From the NCBI RefSeq assembly GCF_000400465.1, contig NW_008806284.1, forward strand, positions 186,001 to 250,000: a stretch of 64,000 nucleotides of DNA. The letters run 5' to 3'. The translations under genes were made by a program, and so were the position numbers. This DNA comes from Wallemia ichthyophaga EXF-994. Taxonomy: Eukaryota; Basidiomycota; Wallemiomycetes; Wallemiales; Wallemiaceae. Within the stretch, counting starts at the first letter, position 1, and every line of letters begins with the position of its first letter. The notes beneath the pieces are model-generated. The model ran no database searches, had not been told where the DNA came from, and saw only the letters and a program-made list of their open reading frames with translations. Positions 26,147-36,704 of the stretch are shown one piece after another.

Positions 26147-26880
26147 TTCTCCTCGCTTTTGCTCTTCGCTGTTGTGAATCAACCGTTCTTTGGGTGTTTT
26201 CCCACTTACGTTTTCTTTTTTCTTGTTTATTCATTTGCCTTGTTATTATAACACTCCTCTGTTCTCTAATTATTCCCTCCACGCTGCTTTCATTTCCCGC
26301 TGCACTGCAAAATCCTCGGCTGGAATGCTTCTCAAGCTTATCATACGCAGTATATCCGTTACCAGTCACAGCTCGCTCTCACTCACTCTCTCGCCCTCTC
26401 TCACCATGTGGAGACGCTGGTGGAGGCGTGCCTGACTTCCTATCCCGCCCCAACGCAATCTAACGCAATCACAGACGTGTTGGAGGCATGTAGCACACTC
26501 CACACTACCTGAGCTGACCATGAGCCTGAGCGTATCAGTAGCTCTGTCGTTGCACAACATTCTCCACGCGTTGTGCCATCTTTGTCTTGCAGCCGCGAGT
26601 GCCTTTTAGCAACTACAAATACACATATACTCCCTTTTCCACCTCAACACCGCCCAATGGCCACTTTTTCCTTACAGTCGACATTGAGTCCAGTAGTCCA
26701 GTGGAAGCCGTCCAATTTCACGTGTCCTTACGCAACATGCGTTGTGAAGGATTCTTACGTGTGTTGTGTGTGTTATTAGGTCTTTATCTGTTCAAACAAC
26801 CGAATCACACCATTGAATCGCGTGCCTGCCCTATTATCTGCCCATTTGAGCTCGTTGGAATGATGCTGATGCGGCTGTCA
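26147..26880. other. Intergenic DNA upstream of ORM1
   Basis: No gene recognised. The stretch is C/T-rich on the plus strand (runs of CTCTC, TTCC), which is typical of fungal promoters read from the ORM1 side. Short frames here (68-157 codons) are low complexity and mutually overlapping. Confidence 0.5.
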
Positions 26881-26882
26881 CA

Positions 26883-27400
26883 ATAGCAAGCTCAATGACG
26901 TGTTCGTCACAACACTGTAATCACTGCAGACCACGCCAGATTTGGGAAATTTGGAGCACCTAGCTGTTCGAGGAGGTCGAGGGTGCTTCTATTGCGACTG
27001 GCTCTGCCCTATACTCGGTACCGTTCCAGCCAGACAGGTATATCTCAAGAGAGAAATTCGGAATATATAGATGCACACTCATCATATCCCGCTTTCTGAG
27101 ATTCCAACGCAGCCTTGACCGCTTTCATACACCCATTATACGAAATTTCAAACTGCACCTGATCGACCCAAAACTCCGATTTCAGAGTTTGGCTGACCCC
27201 CTCTTTTCTCTGCATAAATAGCTTTTAAAAGGTATAAAGTGAGGTGAAACAGCAATGATTTTCTCCTGGTTTCGATTTTAAATCTTCTGGAAGCAACTCA
27301 AGTCGACTTGTCTGGGTGCGCAACACGCCTTTCGAGGGGTAAATACTTGAGCTTTTTGGAAACAAGCTGAAGCATATCAGCGGAGCCCTTGAATTATTTT
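26883..27400. repeat. Dispersed repeat family, diverged copy A
   Basis: Recognisable but diverged copy of the repeat at 27.44-28.14 and 32.22-32.82 kb. Shared landmarks are the near-palindrome TGACGTGTTCGTCA (26896-26909), GCACCTGATCGACCCAAAAC (about 27154), a GATTTCAGAGTTT step, a TTTTCTCTGCATA block (about 27201), and a following GTGAAGTGAG-like block. No terminal inverted repeats, target-site duplications or coding capacity are evident. Outer limits are approximate. Confidence 0.6.
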
Positions 27401-27442
27401 GTATCTTCCTAATTGAAGCATCGGTATGTGGCGGTATTTGCA

Positions 27443-28139
27443 CGATAGCTTGCTCAATGACGTATACGTCACAGCACCAAAACGATTAGCAATATAAACG
27501 TTCTTGGTTTCGTCATGTAGCGAGCAACTGTGTAAATAGGAGACAGGTAAGCTTTTCATAAATAGCCCAGTGATTTTTTCTGTCCTAGTTCAATTGCATG
27601 TGTCATTGTGAAGGAGTAGTGTAGTAGCTAAAAATATCTTAGCGTAGTAAACTGACTTCTGCAATTTCAAATTGGCCTCAAATCCCCCTTATCATGATAA
27701 GTCGATTTTCCGAAATGCACCTGGTCAAGCCAAACCCCCCTGATTTCGGAGTTTTCGATGACACCCACTTTTCTCTGCATACCTCTGTTTTTCCAAGCGT
27801 GAAGTGAGCGAAATGGCAAAAACTTTTCTTTGGTGCCAACTTTGAGTCGTGTAGACGCTACGCAACATAAAACGTTTTTCGCGTTTATAGGGCCAAATAT
27901 TTGAGATGTTTGGGTGCTTGCGATCTCTATAAATCAAAATGACTTGCTTTAATCGATTGAGCGCGTTATTCTCTCATTGTCTTGTTTATTTCGTGCTCTA
28001 AAGCAATTTAGATTTATTCCTTCCGATCAGCTTGCAAGGCGCGATAAGGAGCGCCAAGGATACAAGTTTGGCAAAGTCATATTCATTTCAATCATAGCTT
28101 CCAATAAAGCTATTTAATTTGGAGATCATCAATAGTCGT
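27443..28139. repeat. Dispersed repeat family, copy B (left direct repeat of the ENA locus)
   Basis: Positions 27749-28139 (391 bp) read identical to 32433-32823, starting GAGTTTTCGATGACACCC and ending ATCATCAATAGTCGT. The upstream part (27443-27748) matches only loosely and contains the perfect palindrome TGACGTATACGTCA at 27458-27471. The 391-bp core contains a small inverted repeat, GGCGC/GCGCC. I see no transposase or reverse-transcriptase remnants. The repeat is in the same orientation as copy C. Confidence 0.85.
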
Positions 28140-28642
28140 TAGTCTTTCAGCCATATTGAGATGGCAGACGTCGAGGAAATCGGATATAGACGACAAAGAT
28201 AGCTCTGGGGTCCTCGGAATCCCATGAGAGTAATTGTCAAGCTATATTGCATGCAACGGGAGACGTTCATACCAAATTAATTGTTGCAAGGGTGTTAATC
28301 TGGCAAAAGTCTCTTCAATCAGTCAACTCTACCTTCAGATCCAATCCATTTGCCATCGCTTCGTTTTACTCCGGTCTTCATATTCCTGAAACATGCCAAG
28401 AATGCTCGGCACGCGCTACCCACTCACCACCAATAAGCCCAGCATTACAGCAAAGCTATAGGAAATGCTACGACTAAATACCTGAAGGCTGCTTTCTTCG
28501 AAATTTCACCACTTTAATTTCGCAAGCGTGCGAATAACCTGAATGATCTCCTCCAATACAAGTACCTCATCAACTGCCGAGAGCTATAAAATTTATAAGC
28601 AAAATTAAAATGCGCTCACTCCGCGAGTCATTCTCATCAACA
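28140..28642. other. Intergenic DNA and promoter of the ENA-type ATPase
   Basis: No gene recognised. A TATA-like TATAAAATTTATAAG lies at about 28583-28597, roughly 50 bp upstream of the ATPase start codon. Confidence 0.5.
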
Positions 28643-31600
28643 ATGACAATGTTTTCAAACAAACAAACTGAAAAGTTCTCATCTACTGAAAAATCTGATC
28701 AAAGTGGGTATCGCGCGGGGTTGCTGCCGCATAGCTAAAGTTATCATACAGCTCCAGCTCATGTGAGAGACTCGTCCGACATTCTCCATGAACACAGCGT
28801 CGATCCTTTACTGGGCCTTTCTTTCGACAGGGTCGATCAACTGCAGAAAGAATTCGGTCCTAACAGACTGAGACCTCCGCCCAAGCCATCTTTACTAAAG
28901 ATATTCGGTACGCAGCTCGGTAACGCTGTAAGTCTTATTGTGATATCATCTCATAATCTCACATGTCGTCATTGCAGATGACACTGGTTCTGATAGCTGC
29001 AATGGCTGTCTCTTTCGGTACACAAGACTGGATCGAAGCAGGAGTTATTGCTGCTCTCGTTATTCTCAACGTCACTGTCGGATTTACCCAGGAGTGGAAG
29101 GCTGAAAAGACAGTTGCTGCCCTAGAAAGCGTGAGTGCTTTGGTCCGTACAAAATAGCCACACTCTGACTTACAAATTCAGGTCGGAAGTCCTGTCGCTG
29201 TTGTTGTACGCCACGATGCTTCAAACAAAGGTCGTGAAGGAAAAATTATCGATGTTCAAACCGACGAAGTAGTTCCAGGTGACATTATGATGGTTAAAAT
29301 CGGAGATATCATTCCTGCTGATGGGAGAGTTATTGACAATCACATCTCCAACCTGGAAGTAGACGAAGCCTTGTTGACAGGTGAATCACTACCAGTCTCT
29401 AAGCAAACTGAGACCCTCGATGACAAAACATGCCCGGTTGGTGATCGTATTAATATGGTTTTCTCCGGTAGTCAAGTGACAAAAGGCAGGGCTAGATGCG
29501 TAGTCACCTCGATAGGGATGAAAACTGAGCTCGGTGCTATATCCGAGGCTTTGGCAACGAAAGCTGATTCTAAGAAACGCGGCTGGAGAAGATTTTGGGA
29601 GAAGACCCAAGTTTTCTTAGGTGTTAAAGGTACAACGCCACTTCAAATCAAATTGAATAAGTTAGCTTATTTACTACTGGTATTAGCAATCATATTCGCC
29701 ATCGTCGTCGTTAGTTCGACTGGATACGTCGACATCCCAGATTCTACCGCAACTTACGCAGTCGCTACTGCTATTTCTCTTTTACCTGCTTCGCTCATTG
29801 CTGTAGTGTCGCTTACACTTGCAACATCTTCGAGAGAGCTAGCTAAGAGGAATGCATTGGTTCGTAAGATGGACGCTATTGAAACCTTGGCAGGGGTAAC
29901 GGATATCTGTTCAGACAAGACCGGTACAATCACTGTTGGAAGAATGGTTCTGAAGAAGGCCTGGGTACCTTCACGTTTTGAAGCACCGGATACCAAAGTT
30001 GGACAAACCTATGCCGTCGAATCGGGTAAAGATCCTTACTATCCAAGAGGCACAATACAAGCACAGGATGATAATGACGACGACAATGAAAGTGGTATAT
30101 CAGATAGCGATGCCGTTCATGTGAATGAATTGGATTCTTCATTCCAGGAACTCGTTCAATCGGCTGCACTCAACAATATGGCAACAATTTCAGCTAGTGA
30201 CGAAGGAGGGGACTGGGATGCTCAAGGAGATCCAACGGAAATCGCTTTACAAGTCTTCTCTCACAAGGCTGGCCACGGTAAACCTCACTTGACTCATCCA
30301 CCTAAACACAGAACAAAGAAGGAAGATCATCCTGCACCTAAAGCCGATGTAGACGGTCACTTTGAGATACTAATCGAACATCCCTTCGATTCATCTATAA
30401 AGAGAATGACTACCGCATGGAAGTTGGTTGGTGCTCAGGGCGGTGACGACGATGATTCCAAGCAACATATTTTCATTTACATGAAGGGTGCAGTCGAGAG
30501 GGTGTTAGAAAGATGTACACATGTTTCAATAGGTGATAAATCAATAGAGATGTCAGAGGAAGCCAAAGATGACATCATCAAGAAGATGGACCAATTAGCA
30601 GCTGAGGGTTTGCGTGTTTTGGCTCTGGCTGGAAGAACAGACCGTCTTTCAAATGCCCAGACTGTGAAGGAGACTAAAAGAGATGATGTAGAAAATTGTT
30701 TCGGACTGTTAGGCTTAGTTGGTATATTTGATCCGCCAAGACCTGAGTCTAAAGGGGCTGTCTACGATTCAAGACGCGCTTCGATAGTTGTGAGAATGCT
30801 TACAGGTGATCATGCAGCAACAGCTGCATCCATCGCAATGTCAGTGGGCATTCTAGATAAGAATCACTCAAAATCTGCTGTAATGACTGGCCAGCAATTT
30901 GATGCAATGACTGATGAAGAGGTAGATGCACTTGAAGAACTCCCCGTTGTGGTAGCGAGATGTGCTCCTGAAACTAAGACTGGATTCGTTGATGCCTTAC
31001 ATCGTCGCAAACGTTTAACTGTTATGACCGGTGATGGTGTGAACGATTCACCTGCATTGAAGAGAGCCGATGTTGGAGTCGCAATGGGACTTAATGGCTC
31101 AGATGTTGCAAAAGGTGCTGCCGATATCGTATTGGCAGATGATAACTTCTCAACTTGTGTTCGTGCAGTCAGAAAGGGTAGATCAGTTTTTACGAACTTA
31201 TCAAAGTTTCTGGTCTACTTGCTAGCTAGTAATGTGTCTGAAGTCTTGGTTTTACTCGTTGGATTAGCTGTTCGTTCTGATGGCGATGCTGTCTACCCTA
31301 TTTCACCAGTCGGTGCACTGTAAGTGGAGAGTATGCTATGTGGATTGTCTGACAAATATCAAAGCGTAATCAATACTCTTACTATTGGCCCAGTAGCTTT
31401 TGCTCTGGGTGTCGAGCCTACGGCAGATGACACTATGCTTCAACCACCTAGCAACTTCTTCACGATATTCACGCCTAGATGGTTTATGGATTTATTCGCC
31501 TTTGGAATTATGGCGGGTGCACTATGTTTTGCTAATTTCATTATTGTCATCTATGGAAGAAACGATGGCAATGAAGATGTTTCTGCAAGTTGCAACGAAG

Positions 31601-32107
31601 GTGCTGTCAATAGTGAATGTGAAGTGATATATAGGGCAAGAGCGGCAACATATGCCTCACTTTTGCTCATGCTGATGGTCCTAGCATTCGATTGCAAACA
31701 TAGTACTCGCAGGTAGGTAAATTGTAGTACTAAAGTCCTCATCCTAATAACCTATTGCAGCGTTTTCAAGATGAATCTACTAGACAACAAGCTTTTAATT
31801 TGGTCAGTTGCTCTGCTTTCGCTCAGTGTCTTTCCAGTTATCTACATTCCCGGTGAGGTGTATCTTCCTCTAACATCACATTCTCATATGATTATTAGTC
31901 ATTAAAGATCGCGTTTTTCAAGTTACTGGTATTGGCTGGGAATGGGGTATGATTGCGGCAACAGTTTTGGTTTACTTTGGTTACTTAGAAGTCTACAAAG
32001 CTATCAAGCGTTTGTATGAGAGAAGACTGATGAGAAATAGTGACCTGGAAAATTCAAATGGGAAGGAAATTCGAATGGCACCAACGATGGAGCCTAATAC
32101 TGTTTAA
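28643..32107 (+). CDS. P-type ATPase, ENA/ACU-like alkali-cation pump
   Basis: Seven exons: 28643-28703, 28752-28927, 28978-29130, 29182-31319, 31365-31712, 31761-31852, 31899-32107, giving 1058 aa. Introns are 45-51 nt and all phases match. Order of features: cation-ATPase N-terminus (FDRVDQLQKEFGPNRL), TM1-2, actuator loop with LTGESLPV, TM4 VATAISLLPASLIAVVSLTL, phosphorylation site CSDKTGTIT (Asp375), nucleotide-binding FDSSIKRMTT, MTGDGVNDSPALKRADVGVA, TM5-10. The TM4 motif and the MGLNGSDVAKGAADIVL hinge fit fungal type IID (ENA) or the related ACU group, which export Na+/K+ or take up alkali cations. Which of the two cannot be settled by eye. Direct repeats flank the gene. Confidence 0.88.
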
Positions 32108-32214
32108 ATAAATTACACTATACTTATCGCTGACATAGTTGATATCTTCATGTCCACAGGCAGAGAGAGTAGGAGGCAATAAGTATCAATGTAAAGAAGC
32201 TTATTTTACCCTCT

Positions 32215-32823
32215 TGATCTGATTATGCGCGCTCATATCCTGATTGGCGTTGCGCAACGCTCTGTAATCGTTGAACCAATATTGGCATGTTGCGGGGATA
32301 GTGATTTGGAATTTCGAAATTATACATTCTTATTATAGGGACTTCTAAAATCCCAGCGCATCCTTAACCCCCTTCATACTTTCATTGCTTGACATAGCGA
32401 ATTGCATCTGGTCGAGCCAAACCCCGATTTCAGAGTTTTCGATGACACCCACTTTTCTCTGCATACCTCTGTTTTTCCAAGCGTGAAGTGAGCGAAATGG
32501 CAAAAACTTTTCTTTGGTGCCAACTTTGAGTCGTGTAGACGCTACGCAACATAAAACGTTTTTCGCGTTTATAGGGCCAAATATTTGAGATGTTTGGGTG
32601 CTTGCGATCTCTATAAATCAAAATGACTTGCTTTAATCGATTGAGCGCGTTATTCTCTCATTGTCTTGTTTATTTCGTGCTCTAAAGCAATTTAGATTTA
32701 TTCCTTCCGATCAGCTTGCAAGGCGCGATAAGGAGCGCCAAGGATACAAGTTTGGCAAAGTCATATTCATTTCAATCATAGCTTCCAATAAAGCTATTTA
32801 ATTTGGAGATCATCAATAGTCGT
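32215..32823. repeat. Dispersed repeat family, copy C (right direct repeat of the ENA locus)
   Basis: The 391-bp core at 32433-32823 reads identical, base by base, to 27749-28139. The upstream portion is alignable but diverged, for example CATCTGGTCGAGCCAAACC here against CACCTGGTCAAGCCAAACC in copy B. Homology stops sharply after AATAGTCGT on the right. It begins about 110 bp after the ATPase stop codon. Confidence 0.85.
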
Positions 32824-33352
32824 ATATCATCTGAGGTGGTAGAGGAGAATTCCAAGTTGGTGGGTATTGAGCGGAGGGTTGAAATGAGGATGCATTTGGA
32901 ATGCTGAAGCTGCAAAGGAAATAATGGTCTTGCTAAATTGTTGAAATTGTGAGTATATGATATGATATTTCCGCGTTTGTCTTCTCACTAACTTGGTAAT
33001 TTCCGGTTACCTTCAGCAGATCTAAATCAACAAAAATGGTTCATGATTTTGCAAGCTTCTGATATTTCTAACAAAAAGTGCTCAAAGCTCAATGTCATCC
33101 CACAATCACATCTTGAAGTCATCAGATATGTAGACACGATTTCCAGTTTGAGTGTTTGTGGGGTTTAACTTGAGGAATAGCTTAGTTCTATGTCCAAGCA
33201 CTTCTTAATTTTGAAACTGAGCGGAGGTAACGAAGGAAGAAGGCAGATTCAAGGCACAAAAAGGGATGAAAAGCACGAAGCAGCAGCCGGCTGGTAAACA
33301 ATCAAAATGATATTATTGTACATGGCCATCTGTATAAAAGTTAATTATTGTT
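32824..33352. other. Intergenic DNA, no gene seen
   Basis: AT-rich unique sequence between the right repeat and the KRE9-like gene's 3' end. No frame, RNA gene or repeat is recognisable. Confidence 0.5.
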
Positions 33353-34081
33353 TTAAATGAAACAACTGAAGTGCAAAACAAGGGAGATGGAAATAGTAGC
33401 GACAAAGGCGACGACGTGGGAGTGATTGTAGCCATTTGCATTTGATGTCTCAGAATCTAAATTGACTTCATCCTGTTTAGATCCACCACCGTTCTTGATT
33501 TTCTCTTCAGCCGCATCAGATGCAGGGTAGTTGTGATGCAAAGGCAGAGTATCTTGATCGATAGGACCTTCTCTAAGTGATCCGATACCCCATGGAGTAT
33601 CCTTTCCAGATTTAGGCTGGGTTTCGTGGGAAGGTGGTTCAGAATCGCCATTTTCACCTGTAATGGTAAATCTAGTCGACCATGCTTTGTCGGTTGCATT
33701 TTCAGAGTTGTAGAATTGCAAAAAGTAGATTTGGGAGTGTGGGGTGACTGTGTCTGGGAGTGTCCAATTTATTTTGCCCTGGTCCTTGTTTGGTACGCTA
33801 ATATTTTCTGCAACTTTGCCAACGAAGACCTGAGCGGTAGGTTAGAGTAATGTTGACAAGGTGATACCAGAACTCACCGTGTACAAATCAGGACCAGTCA
33901 TCAAATCAATAGAGAATTTATTCCATATTTCCGCTTTGTTTTCAGTATCGACATCAAATTTAATGGTCTGGTTGGATCCGACGGCCCATTTCGAGTCTGG
34001 AGAAGGTTCGGTGGGTAAGACTTTCGCTAAGACATTCGTTGAAAGAAGAGCAAGTAAAAGGTTTAGACAAAAGTATAACAT
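33353..34081 (-). CDS. Secreted GPI-anchored KRE9/KNH1-like protein
   Basis: Complement of 33878-34081 and 33353-33829, intron 48 nt, 226 aa. The signal peptide is MLYFCLNLLLALLSTNVLA, followed by a beta-sandwich domain (SPDSKWAVGSNQTIKFDV ... INWTLPDTVTPHSQIYFLQF) like the Ser/Thr-rich GPI-anchored family (Kre9/Knh1 N-terminal). A polar linker precedes a C-terminal hydrophobic stretch (VVAFVATISISLVLHF) fit for GPI attachment. N-glycosylation sequons are present (NQT, NIS, NWT, NAT). Probably a cell-wall or surface protein; exact role unknown. Confidence 0.78.
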
Positions 34082-34150
34082 GGTTGGTGTATAAGAGATA
34101 GCATTTCGAATATTGAGCAAGGTTTAGACTAAATCGGTAGATTGGAATGT

Positions 34151-35380
34151 TCAAATACTTGTAGATGACGTATGTGATGAGGCTTTGGTAGAAATATGTT
34201 TTACGAATGAGATAAATAGCTGAAAATCGAAGCCTTCGAGCCATCTAAAGTGTAGAGTGTTTGAATTGGGTTCGTGGCTCTCAATGGAAATGGATAGCTT
34301 CGTTGGATTAAAGTGAGGTGTGAGGGGGTTAGTAGCAGCTCTTCTAGAAGATCTTGACCATGAGTTGATCCCCATAATGATTACAAACACACTACCCTCA
34401 CTACGATGACTGATGTACACGCTTGATAGCTGATTGATTAAGGAGATCATCGCATCAAGGTTGATTGGGTGGTTGAGGTTGTGAGTGTGATGAGTGGAAG
34501 GTGGATTCAATTTGAATAGTGATTTGTTGTTCGATCTTGCTAGTGAGTTGTCCAATCTGTACGGCAAGAATGACCATGCTAGCAGCCACCTCAGTGTGTT
34601 ACCCCGATTAATAACGTTCAAAGCATAATTCGATATGTTGTGCTTATTCAAATATTTGATTAGGATTGATAGATTTGATTTTATGCCGATAAGTGTGGAG
34701 TACCAGACAACCTTGTGCTTAAGTTTGATCGACTGGTTTATGAGTTTTAAAATGAATCCAAGCTCACCGCCTTCTGTGTACAGCTCATTGGTAGATCCCA
34801 GATTCAGTCCACTCGGATGATTCGACTTGATATTCTGTCTACTAACCTGACCTGCATCGTAGAAAGGTGGATTCATTATCAAGAAATCAAATTGAGCGTG
34901 ATTGTCTGTTATTTCCGAGGGAATTAGATTGTTATCATCTCTATCTACACCAACCAGCTTAATCTTATCGTCCAAGTTGTTACGATCAATGTTGGAAGCA
35001 GCCAACTCTAGTGAGGAGTGATCGATATCGGTTGCATAAACCAAGCAATTGTCAAACAATCTAGCAGCTAGTATTGGATATATGGGGAGGTAACCAGTAC
35101 CGATATCGATCAAGTTGAACGTATCACCGGGGCTTACATGACTCCGCCATATACTCTTTATCCAATTCAGGTAGTCTAGTCTGTTGGGTATTGTAGGCAT
35201 GAGCTTGTTTTGCACTAGGCTAACTTGTAAATTAAAGTAAACCTTTAGTATAGCCAGTGTTAAGTGTTTTACAGACAATTCATCCTTGAAATTAATCTTG
35301 TTTTGTTTATTGACAAATGGCTTCAACTTGCTGTACCTTGCAGCCAGCCAATTAAAATCAATCTCATCCAAATTTACCAT
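34151..35380 (-). CDS. METTL16-family RNA N6-adenosine methyltransferase
   Basis: Single exon, 409 aa. The SAM-binding motif NLIDIGTGYLPIYPILAA is at residues 89-106, and the catalytic NPPF motif (LIMNPPFYD) at 170-173, as in METTL16/METT10D and bacterial RlmF. VKHLTLAILKVYFNLQVSL precedes the domain. The family methylates adenosine in U6 snRNA; S. pombe Mtl16 is the fungal example. The C-terminal ~120 residues are Ser/His-rich and less conserved. The gene lies head-to-tail behind DRG1 on the same strand. Confidence 0.9.
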   Translation of the reverse strand: MVNLDEIDFNWLAARYSKLKPFVNKQNKINFKDELSVKHLTLAILKVYFNLQVSLVQNKLMPTIPNRLDYLNWIKSIWRSHVSPGDTFNLIDIGTGYLPIYPILAARLFDNCLVYATDIDHSSLELAASNIDRNNLDDKIKLVGVDRDDNNLIPSEITDNHAQFDFLIMNPPFYDAGQVSRQNIKSNHPSGLNLGSTNELYTEGGELGFILKLINQSIKLKHKVVWYSTLIGIKSNLSILIKYLNKHNISNYALNVINRGNTLRWLLAWSFLPYRLDNSLARSNNKSLFKLNPPSTHHTHNLNHPINLDAMISLINQLSSVYISHRSEGSVFVIIMGINSWSRSSRRAATNPLTPHFNPTKLSISIESHEPNSNTLHFRWLEGFDFQLFISFVKHISTKASSHTSSTSI

Positions 35381-35411
35381 TGTTTTATGTAAAGAAATTC
35401 AATAATCATAT

Positions 35412-36515
35412 TTAATGCTTAACAAGACAAAGGACATCCTCATCTTCTAATATATGGTCTAATCCGACCTTTTGACCTCTTGGATGTTTAGATGACTTGC
35501 CCCAAACAACGGCGTACTTGAGTTGCTTTGCGATTTCCTTGTGAATTGCATGTGCAAAGTGCTCAACAGTACATCTACCCTTTCTCAAAACAACTGGTGC
35601 CGTATAGTCTGGTGCTCTACCTTTGGGTCTTGTGTAAACTCTAACGAGCTGCAATCTCTGCCACATAATATCAATCAATTCATCAACGTTTAACCATTGT
35701 GACGATGAGATTGGAACAGAGTTTGGAATTTGATAGAGAAGATCCAATTCTTCAATTGAAATTGCATCAATCTTGTTTAAACAGTAGATGCAAGGGATGT
35801 ATACTCGGTTACCTTCAACAACATCAATCAGCTGGTCAACAGAGATATCCTCCCTAATCATAACATCGGCATTAGGTATTTTGTACTCTGACAAAACAGC
35901 CTTGATCTCTTCAGGTTCAATCTTTGTGAGTGGTACAGTGTTTGTGATAGCTATACCACCTTTTTCCTTCTTCTTTACTGAAATGTTTGGTGGTGATTGA
36001 TTTAGTCTAATACCGAAACCTTCCAATTCCCTTTCAATGACGCCCTTATCGTTTAATGGCTTCAATACGTCAAGTACAATGAAGATCAAGTTGCAAGTTC
36101 TTGAAACCGCAATGACTTGTCTACCTCTACCCTTACCATCTTTGGCACCTTCAATGATACCCGGCAAATCCAAAACTTGAATAGGTGCACCAAAAACATT
36201 CATTGTACCGGGAACAGTTGTAAGAGTAGTGAACTCGTAAGCAGCTGTCTCAGAGTGTGTGCCAGTTAATTTGGACATTAAAGTTGATTTACCAACTGAA
36301 GGGAAACCAATGAAACCGACTGAAGCTAAACCAGTCTTTGCAACATCGAAACCAACTCCAGGGCCACCACCACCAGAGGAAGAAGGAGTGAGAAGTTCCT
36401 TCTTGTATTTACTGAGCTTAGCTTTTAGCTGACCCAAATGGTAATTTGTGTTTTTATTCTTTTGAGTTCTAGCCATCTCATCCTCGATATCCTTAATCCT
36501 TTGTACCGTACTCAT
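35412..36515 (-). CDS. RBG1: DRG1/RBG1 GTP-binding protein
   Basis: Single exon, 367 aa, full family length. The N-terminal helical region contains [21 protein letters not shown]1 is GFPSVGKS (residues ~71-78), G3 DLPGI, G4 NKID. An S5D2L-like insert ([17 protein letters not shown]) and a C-terminal TGS domain ([15 protein letters not shown] ... VCLVKH-type end) follow. Rbg1 binds Tma46 and associates with translating ribosomes to relieve stalling. Codon usage looks biased, consistent with moderate to high expression. Confidence 0.96.
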   Translation of the reverse strand: MSTVQRIKDIEDEMARTQKNKNTNYHLGQLKAKLSKYKKELLTPSSSGGGGPGVGFDVAKTGLASVGFIGFPSVGKSTLMSKLTGTHSETAAYEFTTLTTVPGTMNVFGAPIQVLDLPGIIEGAKDGKGRGRQVIAVSRTCNLIFIVLDVLKPLNDKGVIERELEGFGIRLNQSPPNISVKKKEKGGIAITNTVPLTKIEPEEIKAVLSEYKIPNADVMIREDISVDQLIDVVEGNRVYIPCIYCLNKIDAISIEELDLLYQIPNSVPISSSQWLNVDELIDIMWQRLQLVRVYTRPKGRAPDYTAPVVLRKGRCTVEHFAHAIHKEIAKQLKYAVVWGKSSKHPRGQKVGLDHILEDEDVLCLVKH

Positions 36516-36704
36516 TTTAAACTAATTTATTATGGTGGATGCTCACTCACAAGATTTGAATGAATACCTACGTCAGTTTCTAACTTTAAATAAATATAAA
36601 TTAACATTTAAAACAAAAACTACATTTTTAAATAAATTACTATAATATCCGCTGATCTCTGCTTCGAGCTATAAAATTTTCAATTTTCCTTCAAGACTAT
36701 GCTT

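Noticed and set aside
26573-26886. Overlapping plus-strand frames of 68-99 codons after ORM1
   Set aside because: Two competing frames, low-complexity composition, no homology recalled; probably promoter-distal noncoding DNA.
27725-27937. Repeated small open frame (63-70 codons) present in both repeat cores (also 32430-32621)
   Set aside because: It exists twice only because the repeat is identical; it has no family resemblance, the third copy lacks it, and no other coding signal is visible.
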